Shown one piece after another: positions 1 to 6,261 of a stretch of 7,761 nt of DNA. The position numbers and the translations under genes are program-made. Positions within the stretch are counted from its first letter, which is position 1; each line of letters starts with the position of its first letter. The stretch lies in NCBI GenBank assembly GCA_016462055.1, contig JAEMTX010000047.1, positions 3,639 to 11,399 on the forward strand. Direction: 5' to 3'. The DNA is from Acidimicrobiia bacterium. Its GTDB lineage: Bacteria; Actinomycetota; Acidimicrobiia; Acidimicrobiales; Acidimicrobilacustridaceae. The notes beneath the pieces were generated by a model. That model made no database searches, was not told the origin of the DNA, and saw nothing but the letters and a program-made list of their open reading frames with translations.

Positions 1-1
1 C

Positions 2-652
2 CCAATCAAAATCAACTCGATAATCGACGCGTCGATCGCTGCCCTCTTCAATCCTCTCGGCGCCGGGTTCGCGTGGGCTGTCGATGCGCCGAACTTGCAG
101 CCGGGGCAATCAATCGCCATTTTTGGCCCCGGCCAACGAGGACTCGCCAGTGTCATCGCTGCGAATTCGATAGGTGCATCTCAGATTTTTGTCACTGGTT
201 TTGGTGAACGCGACCGCCACAAACTCGAACTTGCGGAATCATTCGGTGCTGATCTCGCCATCAACACCGAATCCGACAGCGCTGTCGATGCGGTTCTTGC
301 TGCAACAGATGGCAAAGGCGTCGATGTTGTTGTCGACACAACCCCTCATGCCCTGCAGCCCATTCACGACGCGCTTCGAATCGTTCGCCCTGGCGGAACA
401 ATCGTTCTCGCAGGCATGAAAGGTAGCGCAGTCGATGGATTCCCGACCGATGAAATCGCAATGCGTCGGCTCACCATCAAAGGTGTTCGCGCCGTTGATG
501 CGGCCAACTTCAAACGAGCGGTCGCGCTGATCGAACACTCACCCGATCTTGTCGCGCAACTCCATACGCATAATTTCTCACTTGAAGACGCTGCGAAAGC
601 GATTGAACTGCTCGCAAATGGCGATGGCATCGCAATCACTCTTCGCACCTGA
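2..652 (+). CDS. Zinc-type medium-chain alcohol dehydrogenase family protein, C-terminal part (5' end outside window)
   Basis: The reading frame is open from the first complete codon at base 2 to a TGA at 650-652, giving 216 residues with no start inside the window that fits the family. An internal TTG at 95 is in frame but lies just before the nucleotide-binding fold, so it is not the real start. The stretch NPLGAGFAW (residues 17-25) is the usual linker into the Rossmann domain. GPGQRG (residues 42-47) is the glycine-rich dinucleotide-binding loop. The later segment VVVDTTP and the RPGGTIVLAGMKG strand are typical of the family's cofactor domain. The zinc-binding catalytic half lies upstream and cannot be judged. 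The family catalyses NAD(P)-dependent alcohol or polyol oxidation or the reverse; no substrate can be named. The gene converges on the minus-strand lipoprotein gene, with hairpins between them. Confidence 0.88.
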   Translation, partial: PIKINSIIDASIAALFNPLGAGFAWAVDAPNLQPGQSIAIFGPGQRGLASVIAANSIGASQIFVTGFGERDRHKLELAESFGADLAINTESDSAVDAVLAATDGKGVDVVVDTTPHALQPIHDALRIVRPGGTIVLAGMKGSAVDGFPTDEIAMRRLTIKGVRAVDAANFKRAVALIEHSPDLVAQLHTHNFSLEDAAKAIELLANGDGIAITLRT

Positions 653-700
653 CCCCGCGCCGCACAAGAACACGCGGGCTCGCAACATCGCCGGAAAACG

Positions 701-740
701 ACTGAGGGCGGCCGCCGGTTTCCCGACGACCGCCCTCAGT
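701..740 (-). terminator. Intrinsic terminator hairpin between convergent genes
   Basis: The 11-bp perfect inverted repeat ACTGAGGGCGG (701-711) and CCGCCCTCAGT (730-740) encloses an 18-nt loop. Read on the minus strand, the hairpin is followed by CGTTTTCC (a four-U tract), so it best terminates the substrate-binding protein gene that ends at 771. On plus there is no T tract after it, but it could still slow transcription leaving the dehydrogenase gene. Confidence 0.75.
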
Positions 741-745
741 AACAC

Positions 746-765
746 CAAGGCACCAAAGTGCCTTG
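746..765. terminator. Second compact hairpin directly after the lipoprotein stop codon
   Basis: CAAGGCAC (746-753) and GTGCCTTG (758-765) form a perfect 8-bp stem with a 4-nt loop. It begins 5 nt beyond the minus-strand TAG stop at 771-773. There is no clear U tract on either side. It probably works with the larger hairpin at 701-740 as a tandem terminator, or protects the 3' end of the lipoprotein transcript. Confidence 0.5.
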
Positions 766-770
766 AACTT

Positions 771-2183
771 CTAGCCGGCTTGCGAGATGCGATTGGCATC
801 AAGTTTGGCGGCTGCAACTACTGGTCCAGTCACGTTGCCAACAAACTTGTCGGAACATTCCATCTGGCCCATGGTCGCCGGAGCAACCTGCACATATTTG
901 GTGCTTTGGAGCTTCACAAGCATGCCGCAATCTGGAGGGAGATTCGCACCTGGGTTGGTGTTGGCCTGTAATCCACCGGCATCCCATTTGTTCACTGCCT
1001 TCAGTTTGCTCAACACACAGTCACTTGTCAGCGTGCTTCCGCATTCCTTTGCCCCCATGGCCCAAAGCAGGAAGCTCGAGGTTGCTTGTGCACCAAGAAG
1101 ACCTGTCTTCCCATTTGCAGCTTTCAGGAGGTCAAGATACTTCTGAGTAGCAGGATGCTCGCTTGCTTGTTCGAAGGGATAAAAAGCCATACGAACATAA
1201 ACGTTGTCCGCCAGCCCAGCGGTGTTCCAATTTGCGAAAGACGTGTCATAGAAATTGGAATCCGAATACCACTTCGGGGCGTAGCCAATCTGCTTAGCGG
1301 CGTCGAGCACATTCTGGAAGTTCGGCGCTGGAGAACCAGAGAAGTACACCATTTCAGCGCCACAATCCTTCAGACGCTGAACGAATGGTGTCCAGTTTGA
1401 TTCGCCCATGATGTTGTACTCCTGCTCACAGTCAAGGAACGTCCATCCTGCGGCCGGGAAAGCGGCCTTTGCCTTGTCTGTGGTGTCCTTTGTTGCTGCA
1501 TAATTTGCAGTGAAAATTGCTGCCTTCTTGACTGCCGTCGGGAAAAGTTGGGCCAACTGGTAAGGAGCCGAAAGTGGCGTCTTGTCAACAGGGTTCGGAA
1601 CCGGCTGAATCATGAGAGCACCATTTGCAAATGCTGGACTCACCGTATAGGTGGGAACTGCGGCCATTTTGCAACCGAGCCGGGTCTTCTCTTGAGCCGA
1701 GTCGAGTGACCAACCTTCGCCCACCAGCATGAACACCTGAGTACATGCCTCGGTCATGACGTTGTTGACATTCATAATTGCTGCGTCGTAGTACTTACCC
1801 GTCACCTGACGACCGTTGATGCCACCCTGATCGTTACACCACTTGATCATGGCCTTCATGGCGTCAGACATTTCCTTGTTGAGGCCAGGAGCTGCTGCGT
1901 AACCCGCATCGTCTCCGTAACCAATCGTGATGGAAGTGTCGGTCACGCCCTGGGCGGTTGCGCCCTTGGCATCGCCCTTGCCACATGGCGAAGCCATGGT
2001 GCCGAAATCGGTTGCTGAAGCAACCTTTGTTGTTGCAGTGCTGTCGCCAGATGAACGGCTGCTGCCGCCACACGCTGCCGCGAAAATGCTGAGCACGGCG
2101 ACAACCGCCACAACCAGCACGGTGCCGCTAGTGCGACGCTTCGACCGGCTCTTTACCGGTGTACTTCCATGGCCTTTAGGCAC
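771..2183 (-). CDS. ABC transporter substrate-binding lipoprotein, type I periplasmic-binding fold (branched-chain amino acid type)
   Basis: This 470-residue exported protein would capture a small solute outside the membrane for an ABC importer. The N-terminus has a basic stretch (SRSKRR, residues 12-17), a hydrophobic core (21-35) and a lipobox-like AAAC with the lipidated cysteine at 38, followed by a Ser/Gly/Thr-rich linker. TSITIGYGDDAG (83-94) is the first strand of the two-lobed fold. WCNDQGGINGRQV (115-127) matches the 'N..GGI.GR' motif of branched-chain amino acid binding proteins. AAIFTANY (221-228) and AEMVYFSG (276-283) are later core strands. The start is GTG at 2183-2181, supported by AAAGGGG six bases upstream. 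The mature part has ten cysteines (67, 116, 147, 171, 252, 274, 381, 389, 419, 443), more than usual and even in number, suggesting disulfides. No permease or ATPase gene is nearby, so it is an orphan here and its ligand is unknown. Confidence 0.88.
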   Translation of the reverse strand: MPKGHGSTPVKSRSKRRTSGTVLVVAVVAVLSIFAAACGGSSRSSGDSTATTKVASATDFGTMASPCGKGDAKGATAQGVTDTSITIGYGDDAGYAAAPGLNKEMSDAMKAMIKWCNDQGGINGRQVTGKYYDAAIMNVNNVMTEACTQVFMLVGEGWSLDSAQEKTRLGCKMAAVPTYTVSPAFANGALMIQPVPNPVDKTPLSAPYQLAQLFPTAVKKAAIFTANYAATKDTTDKAKAAFPAAGWTFLDCEQEYNIMGESNWTPFVQRLKDCGAEMVYFSGSPAPNFQNVLDAAKQIGYAPKWYSDSNFYDTSFANWNTAGLADNVYVRMAFYPFEQASEHPATQKYLDLLKAANGKTGLLGAQATSSFLLWAMGAKECGSTLTSDCVLSKLKAVNKWDAGGLQANTNPGANLPPDCGMLVKLQSTKYVQVAPATMGQMECSDKFVGNVTGPVVAAAKLDANRISQAG

Positions 2184-2189
2184 TGAATT

Positions 2190-2196
2190 CCCCTTT
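2190..2196 (-). promoter_or_regulatory. Ribosome binding site of the lipoprotein gene
   Basis: The minus strand reads AAAGGGG, then six bases, then GTG at 2183. This supports the GTG as the translation start; the frame has no ATG nearby. Confidence 0.6.
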
Positions 2197-2254
2197 GTAG
2201 ATGACTGTTGTACCGACCGAAGCCGGGTGTTTCACTCGATACAACAAGCGAAAC

Positions 2255-2283
2255 CTGCATTGCAGCGCACTGAAATCAGTGCG
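2255..2283. promoter_or_regulatory. Two adjoining palindromes in the lipoprotein gene leader (possible operator or RNA hairpin)
   Basis: CTGCA-T-TGCAG (2255-2265) abuts CGCACTGA-AA-TCAGTGCG (2266-2283), an 8-bp perfect palindrome with a 2-bp centre. They lie about 70-100 bases before the GTG start and downstream of the predicted promoter. An 18-bp palindrome of this shape is typical of a dimeric repressor site. With only two bases between the arms it would be a strained RNA hairpin. No regulator gene is present in the window to assign it to. Confidence 0.4.
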
Positions 2284-2337
2284 GGGCGGTCGTTATGGCC
2301 TCCCCTTGGGCCACCACCAAGGTGACGGCAGACACTG

Positions 2338-2366
2338 AGGTTACTGTCCCAATTCGGAAGTGACAA
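2338..2366 (-). promoter_or_regulatory. Predicted housekeeping-type promoter of the lipoprotein gene
   Basis: On the minus strand, TTGTCA (2366-2361, one mismatch to TTGACA) is followed by exactly 17 bases and then TAACCT (2343-2338), which fits the actinobacterial TANNNT form. Transcription would begin near 2330, giving a leader of roughly 145 nt before the GTG start. The downstream copy of the 17-bp direct repeat covers most of the -10 and the spacer. Confidence 0.45.
2339..2355 (-). repeat. 17-bp direct repeat, copy overlapping the predicted promoter
   Basis: On the minus strand this reads GAATTGGGACAGTAACC and matches the copy at 2401-2417 at 15 of 17 positions. It overlaps the -10 and spacer of the predicted promoter, a position where a bound protein would block RNA polymerase. 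Confidence 0.45.
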
Positions 2367-2400
2367 GCGTCATCGCGCCGAGAGACCTCTTATTCTCAAT

Positions 2401-2417
2401 GGTTTCTGTCCCGATTC
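2401..2417 (-). repeat. 17-bp direct repeat, upstream copy
   Basis: On the minus strand this reads GAATCGGGACAGAAACC. It starts 62 bases (about six helical turns) from the matching copy and begins seven bases after the stop codon of the SnoaL-like gene. It may be a second binding site of the same regulator. Confidence 0.4.
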
Positions 2418-2424
2418 CCCGGGC

Positions 2425-2931
2425 TCAGATGCCCCCGTAGGTCAGATCGGTGCGATCCCTTGCCCCAACAGTGAAATCAGGATCCCATTGGAAGGTCGCC
2501 GCCGGATCGAAGGCCACGGTGTAATTCCAATCAAAGGCACAGACCCGCTTGGCGATGAGCCATTGCCCTGAACGGCGCTCGAAACGGTCGACGTAGCGAA
2601 GGGCCATGATCATATCGGTTGCTTGGCCAGATTCATCGGCTCGGCTCACATGGTGAGCAACGCAATAGGTATCGACTTGGGCCACATCACCGTCAAGGCG
2701 GATGTGAGGGAGGGCGATGAAGTGCGTCGTGGCCGCGAAATGAGGCAGCACCGTGCACACCCAATCGGCGAACTCAACGCCCGAACCTCGGAATGAGTTG
2801 TGATCATCAAAACCATCAGAGTGATAGCAGGACGCCATGAGTTCGCGATCAAGCCGGTCGGTGCCGCGTGCGAGCCGCTGAATCACATCGGTGATCTCGG
2901 CGCGTGCAATGAGTTCGTCGGTTGTAAGCAT
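2425..2931 (-). CDS. SnoaL/NTF2-fold protein of the LinA/scytalone dehydratase-like group
   Basis: This 168-residue single-domain protein has the cone-shaped NTF2 fold. I chose ATG at 2931, which gives the family-like N-terminus MLTTDELIARAEITDV; an in-frame TTG at 2958 would add nine residues of unlikely sequence. RGTDRLD (22-28) and TTHFIALP (68-75) line up by motif with the regions holding the catalytic Asp25 and His73 of the dehydrochlorinase LinA, giving D25 and H70 here. YHSDGFDDHNSFRG (36-49) is a hallmark of this subfamily. Members include dehydratases, ring-hydroxylating dioxygenase small subunits and many uncharacterised proteins, so an enzyme role is plausible but the substrate is unknown. 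It is cytoplasmic, with no signal peptide. It lies 33 bases after the exporter stop codon and is probably co-transcribed with it. Confidence 0.82.
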   Translation of the reverse strand: MLTTDELIARAEITDVIQRLARGTDRLDRELMASCYHSDGFDDHNSFRGSGVEFADWVCTVLPHFAATTHFIALPHIRLDGDVAQVDTYCVAHHVSRADESGQATDMIMALRYVDRFERRSGQWLIAKRVCAFDWNYTVAFDPAATFQWDPDFTVGARDRTDLTYGGI

Positions 2932-2964
2932 TCGTGCAGTCTCGCGAATGCTGGACAATCGTGC

Positions 2965-4527
2965 TCAGGATTGTTCGAGATCAGACCATTCGCCCGAATG
3001 CGGAGCTTCCTCGGACTCGAGGTCAGGAAGAAAGACGAATGCCGCGATCGAGCCACACAATGCGACGCCAGCACACACGAAGCACCCAAGGCGCATTCCT
3101 TGCATGAACGCGTCAGAAGCAGAGGTTCGGAAAAGTTCCTGAACTTCGGTGGGCGCTTGTGACGCAACCACGATCGCCGCAGCCATAGAGGCTTTTGCTG
3201 CAGTAACCGCTTCGGCAGGGACCTGAGGAAACTTCGCGAGGAACTCACCGATCTTTGGGGCGTAGACCGATGCGAACACACTGCCCACCACCGCCACACC
3301 CAGCGTTCCGCCGATTTCACGCGTGGTGTCATTGACTGCTGCACCCGCGCCTGCTTTTTCTTTCGGCAATGACGACATGACCGCTGCGGTTGAAGGCGAT
3401 GTAACGAGCGAAAGACCCGTTGCGATGAACGCCATCGAAATCACCACTGGTCCGAAGTACGCCGTATCGGCGCTACAGAAACCGATGATAATGAAGCCGA
3501 TCATCATCGTGAGCAGACCAGTTCCCACTACACGCCGTGGGCCAAACCGCAGAGCGAGCCGGGCCGCGTTTGGCGCAGTGATTGCGGCGAAGATCGCAAA
3601 CGGGAGAGTGTGAAGGCCTGCAGACAACGTCGAGTACCCGCGCACGAACTGGAAATACTGCGTAACGATGAAAATAAATCCGAAGAGCGTGAAGAATGCC
3701 GCTGCGATTGCGCCGGCAGCTGCACTGAAGCGAGCGATTCGAAACACACGGACATCGAGCAACGGGTATTCGCGGCGAAGCTCGTACCAAACGAAGAACG
3801 CCAGCAGCGCTGCCGAACCGATGAATCCACCGATTGTTCTGAACGACGTCCAACCTGCATGCGGTCCTTCGATCACGGTAAAGACGAGAAGTCCAATAGC
3901 AAGGATTGATGTAATCGTGCCGACCCAGTCGAATGCACCGGAATCAGGGTCGCGAGATGTGGGAACAAGGAACCATCCAGCAAGAAGTGCGATCGCGACG
4001 ATCGGTACGTTCACGAGGAAAATTGATCCCCACCAGAAGTGTTCAAGCAAGATGCCACCGGTGACTGGTCCGAAAGCAACCGCCATACCGGAAACGGCTG
4101 ACCATGCACCGATGGCCTTCGCTCGCTCGGTTGGATCAGTAAAGACATTGGTGAGAATCGCCAGCGTTGCCGGAAAGACGAGCGCTGCTCCGATACCCAT
4201 CGCGGCGCGAGAAGCAATCAATTGGCCCGAACTGGTCGAGAACGCTGCGACGACCGATGTCGCAGCGAAGATCAAGAGACCGACCTGCATTGTTCCCTTG
4301 CGGCCGATGCGATCACCCAAACCGCCGGCGGCAAGCAGAAGCCCGGCGAACACAAGGCTGTAGGCATCGACGATCCACTGAAGATCTGTCGTGGACGCTC
4401 CCAGATCACGACTGAGCGTAGGTAGTGCCACGTTCACGATCGTGTTGTCGACAACAACGAGAAACACACTGAGGGCGAGTACAACAAGAATCCACCAGCG
4501 CCGGCGATAAATGGTTTCTGAATTCAT
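2965..4527 (-). CDS. MFS drug exporter, DHA2 (EmrB/QacA) 14-TM family
   Basis: This 520-residue membrane protein should be a proton-driven efflux pump. VVDNTIVNVALP (25-36) is motif D1 in TM1. GGLGDRIGRKGT (68-79) is motif A in the loop after TM2. The ASRAAMGIGAAL region (105-116) is motif B in TM4, with R107 as the conserved arginine. AFGPVTGGIL (151-160) is motif C in TM5, the antiporter signature. Fourteen hydrophobic segments and the length fit DHA2 rather than 12-TM DHA1. A loop before the last TM (about 421-470) is long, and the C-terminus is acidic. Start is ATG at 4527, with only a weak AAAG-type ribosome site. A 59-base gap after the cupin gene could hold a promoter, but I see no convincing one. 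Substrate specificity cannot be read; drugs, dyes, lipids or a metabolite handled by the SnoaL-like partner are all possible. Confidence 0.9.
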   Translation of the reverse strand: MNSETIYRRRWWILVVLALSVFLVVVDNTIVNVALPTLSRDLGASTTDLQWIVDAYSLVFAGLLLAAGGLGDRIGRKGTMQVGLLIFAATSVVAAFSTSSGQLIASRAAMGIGAALVFPATLAILTNVFTDPTERAKAIGAWSAVSGMAVAFGPVTGGILLEHFWWGSIFLVNVPIVAIALLAGWFLVPTSRDPDSGAFDWVGTITSILAIGLLVFTVIEGPHAGWTSFRTIGGFIGSAALLAFFVWYELRREYPLLDVRVFRIARFSAAAGAIAAAFFTLFGFIFIVTQYFQFVRGYSTLSAGLHTLPFAIFAAITAPNAARLALRFGPRRVVGTGLLTMMIGFIIIGFCSADTAYFGPVVISMAFIATGLSLVTSPSTAAVMSSLPKEKAGAGAAVNDTTREIGGTLGVAVVGSVFASVYAPKIGEFLAKFPQVPAEAVTAAKASMAAAIVVASQAPTEVQELFRTSASDAFMQGMRLGCFVCAGVALCGSIAAFVFLPDLESEEAPHSGEWSDLEQS

Positions 4528-4586
4528 AAAAGTCTTTGTTCCCGATTTCGATTTTGACCAGTTTTACTGAACCGTACACAGCCGGG

Positions 4587-4961
4587 CTAGCCGAGTGGTT
4601 CAACAGAAATCTGCAGTACTCGCCTCACACCCGGTTCAAGTTCGGTGACATGACCCTTGCCATGTTCGTCCTCGGCAAGCACCACGGAACCAGCGGGCAA
4701 GGTTCGCGTTTCACCATCGCTCGTGGTGATCCGTACCCAGCCGTCAAGGAAGACAACGAACTGTCGCCGCGGTGCATTGTGCGCAGCCGGCATCTGGTCC
4801 ACCGCTTGCACGGTAAGGAACTGCACACGATCGACATCAATGCCAGGAGAAACCCAAAGTTCAGCTACGCCTCGTTCTGCCGGAGTCACCGCACGATCGA
4901 GCGTGACGTCCTCGAAGTGACTTTCTCCCTCCGCATCAGCCCAAATCCGCAAGTAATCCAT
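4587..4961 (-). CDS. Small single-domain cupin protein
   Basis: This 124-residue cytoplasmic protein is one beta-barrel cupin. HNAPRRQFVVFLDGWVRI (61-78) is cupin motif 1, with H61 and Q67 in place of the usual HxH and E set. The LPAGSVVLAEDEHGKGH stretch (88-104) is motif 2, with H104 as the likely metal-facing histidine. The N-terminus MDYLRIWADAEGESHFEDV is characteristic of a widespread, uncharacterised bacterial cupin family. Function is unknown; a metal or small-ligand binding role is possible. The ATG at 4961 overlaps the Nramp stop as TAATG and has no strong ribosome site of its own, so translation is probably coupled to the transporter. That tight coupling is the main clue that it acts with metal transport. 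Confidence 0.83.
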   Translation of the reverse strand: MDYLRIWADAEGESHFEDVTLDRAVTPAERGVAELWVSPGIDVDRVQFLTVQAVDQMPAAHNAPRRQFVVFLDGWVRITTSDGETRTLPAGSVVLAEDEHGKGHVTELEPGVRRVLQISVEPLG

Positions 4962-4963
4962 TA
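4959..4963 (-). promoter_or_regulatory. TAATG stop-start overlap coupling Nramp and cupin translation
   Basis: On the minus strand the Nramp stop TAA (4963-4961) shares its last base with the cupin start ATG (4961-4959). The preceding bases lack a purine-rich ribosome site, which favours re-initiation by ribosomes that finish the transporter. Confidence 0.7.
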
Positions 4964-6250
4964 CGAGAAACCAAGCCAGCCAGCAACTGTTTGCAGCAAC
5001 ACCACAACGGCTAGTGCTGCGATGACGACCACGCAGACAAGTGCCGCAAGACGGAACTTTGGTCCGTTCACTGCGTTGCCAAGCACTGATCGTCGGTTCG
5101 CCAAGATCAGAATAAAGATCAGGATGATGGGCGTGATCAGACCATTGACCACCTGCATGTTGATGAGCAGCGAAATCAAGTTGCCCGGCAGCAATGCCAC
5201 CGAGGCGCCGACCACGATCAACGCAGTGAATAGCCCCATGAACAGTGGCGCTTCGCGGAACGTCTTAGAAACCGAACGCTCGACGCCGACTGCTTCTGCA
5301 ACTGCATACGAAGTTGCCAATGGGACCACCGCAGCAGCGAGCGCTGATGCACCGAGCAACCCGATACCAAAGAGAGCCTCTGCAGCTGCTCCAGCAACAG
5401 GCTCCAGTGCTTGGGCCGCTTGTTCTGCTGATTGTAATACTCCCGTTCCACCGATTGCGGCAGCGGTTGCAATGATGATCGCCATTGAAATGAAGTTGGC
5501 GAATAGTGCACCGGTAATCGTGTCGATACGAACCATTCGATATTCGTCGGGACCGCGCCCGCTATCGGCAACGGCTGCGGCTTGATACAGCTGCATGTAG
5601 GGCGTGATGGTTGTGCCGATTAGTGCAACAACGAGGAACAGGAATTCTTTTGTTCCCAGCATGTGTGGAATGAGGGTGTTGCTTACGACCGCTCCCCAAT
5701 CAGGCTTTCCAAGAATCGCGGCAATTGGATACGTGATGAACGCCAGCCCCAGCAACAGAAAGACTCGTTCGGCATAGCGGTAGTTGCCGAAGACGACCAC
5801 GGCCCAAATTGCAAAGGCTCCGATTGGAATCGAGATGTAGCGAGAGACTCCGAAGAGTTCGAATGCAGCGCCAATACCGGCAAATTCCGAAACAACAAGT
5901 CCAAGGTTGGCGATAAGCAAACAGACGATGGCGAATGTCGAAGCGCGGAGCGGGAACTGCTCGCGGATAAGTGACATCAACCCTTCGCCCGTGAACGCGC
6001 CGAGCCGTGCAGACATTTCCTGCACAATCACGAGAGCGATTGTCACAAGCATCATCACGAACAACGTTCGGTAACCGAATTGCGAACCGGCTGATGCGTA
6101 GGTCGCAATGCCACCGGCATCGTTGCCCGCGTTTGCCGCGATAAGCCCCGGGCCAAGAACGGCAAGCCAAATCATCCAACGACGGCGTCGTTTGGGCGCG
6201 GGCGGACGCGCTCCAGGCACCTTCGCAGGATCGTTGGTTGACTCGGCCAT
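4961..6250 (-). CDS. Nramp-family divalent metal transporter with non-canonical (magnesium-type) metal site
   Basis: This 429-residue inner-membrane protein has about eleven hydrophobic segments after a basic, proline-rich cytoplasmic tail (1-24). LGPGLIAANAGNDAGGIATY (32-51) is TM1. Aligned on GPG, D44 matches the metal-binding aspartate of the classic DPGN motif, but the rest reads A-G-G, so the asparagine is lost. GTTITPYMQLYQ (212-223) is TM6. The classic M-P-H is T216-P217-Y218, so the sulfur ligand that favours transition metals is missing. Loss of that methionine is a hallmark of Nramp-related magnesium transporters, so Mg2+ or another hard divalent ion is the inferred substrate, not Mn or Fe. 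The ATG at 6250 lies 11 bases after the MgtE_N-CBS stop, with a weak GAG ribosome site, so the two are surely one operon. That neighbour points the same way. Transport direction and ion are unproven. Confidence 0.88.
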   Translation of the reverse strand: MAESTNDPAKVPGARPPAPKRRRRWMIWLAVLGPGLIAANAGNDAGGIATYASAGSQFGYRTLFVMMLVTIALVIVQEMSARLGAFTGEGLMSLIREQFPLRASTFAIVCLLIANLGLVVSEFAGIGAAFELFGVSRYISIPIGAFAIWAVVVFGNYRYAERVFLLLGLAFITYPIAAILGKPDWGAVVSNTLIPHMLGTKEFLFLVVALIGTTITPYMQLYQAAAVADSGRGPDEYRMVRIDTITGALFANFISMAIIIATAAAIGGTGVLQSAEQAAQALEPVAGAAAEALFGIGLLGASALAAAVVPLATSYAVAEAVGVERSVSKTFREAPLFMGLFTALIVVGASVALLPGNLISLLINMQVVNGLITPIILIFILILANRRSVLGNAVNGPKFRLAALVCVVVIAALAVVVLLQTVAGWLGFS

Positions 6251-6261
6251 AACAGCTCAGT

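Noticed and set aside
95..97. TTG at 95 as the start of the dehydrogenase
   Set aside because: The frame is open to the window edge and the preceding residues match the family (NPLGAGFAW), so the gene is truncated by the window, not short.
2304..2322. CCTTGG-7-CCAAGG hairpin as terminator of the SnoaL-like gene
   Set aside because: It is only six pairs, with no U tract on the minus strand, and lies downstream of the promoter predicted for the next gene.
2932..2958. TTG start for the SnoaL-like gene, adding nine residues
   Set aside because: The ATG at 2931 gives the N-terminus typical of the family, and the added residues look unrelated. The TTG remains possible because it lies only six bases after the exporter stop.
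3668..4363. 231-codon open frame on plus
   Set aside because: It lies wholly antisense to the MFS gene, whose motifs D1, A, B and C are intact. The plus-strand product shows no recognisable domain.
4511..4520. ATGGTTTCTG shared with 2400-2409 as a repeat family
   Set aside because: The 10-base match at 4511 lies inside the first codons of the exporter, and similarity ends abruptly; chance is the simpler explanation.
4583..4640. tRNA-like text on plus (GGCTAGCCGAGTGGTTCAA), resembling the start of a Ser/Leu tRNA
   Set aside because: It is the reverse complement of the cupin's last codons and stop. There is no matching acceptor stem, anticodon arm or T-arm downstream.
4536..5585. 349-codon open frame on plus
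   Set aside because: It runs antisense to the cupin and Nramp genes, its product is low-complexity Ala/Thr/Ser-rich, and the minus-strand genes explain the region fully.
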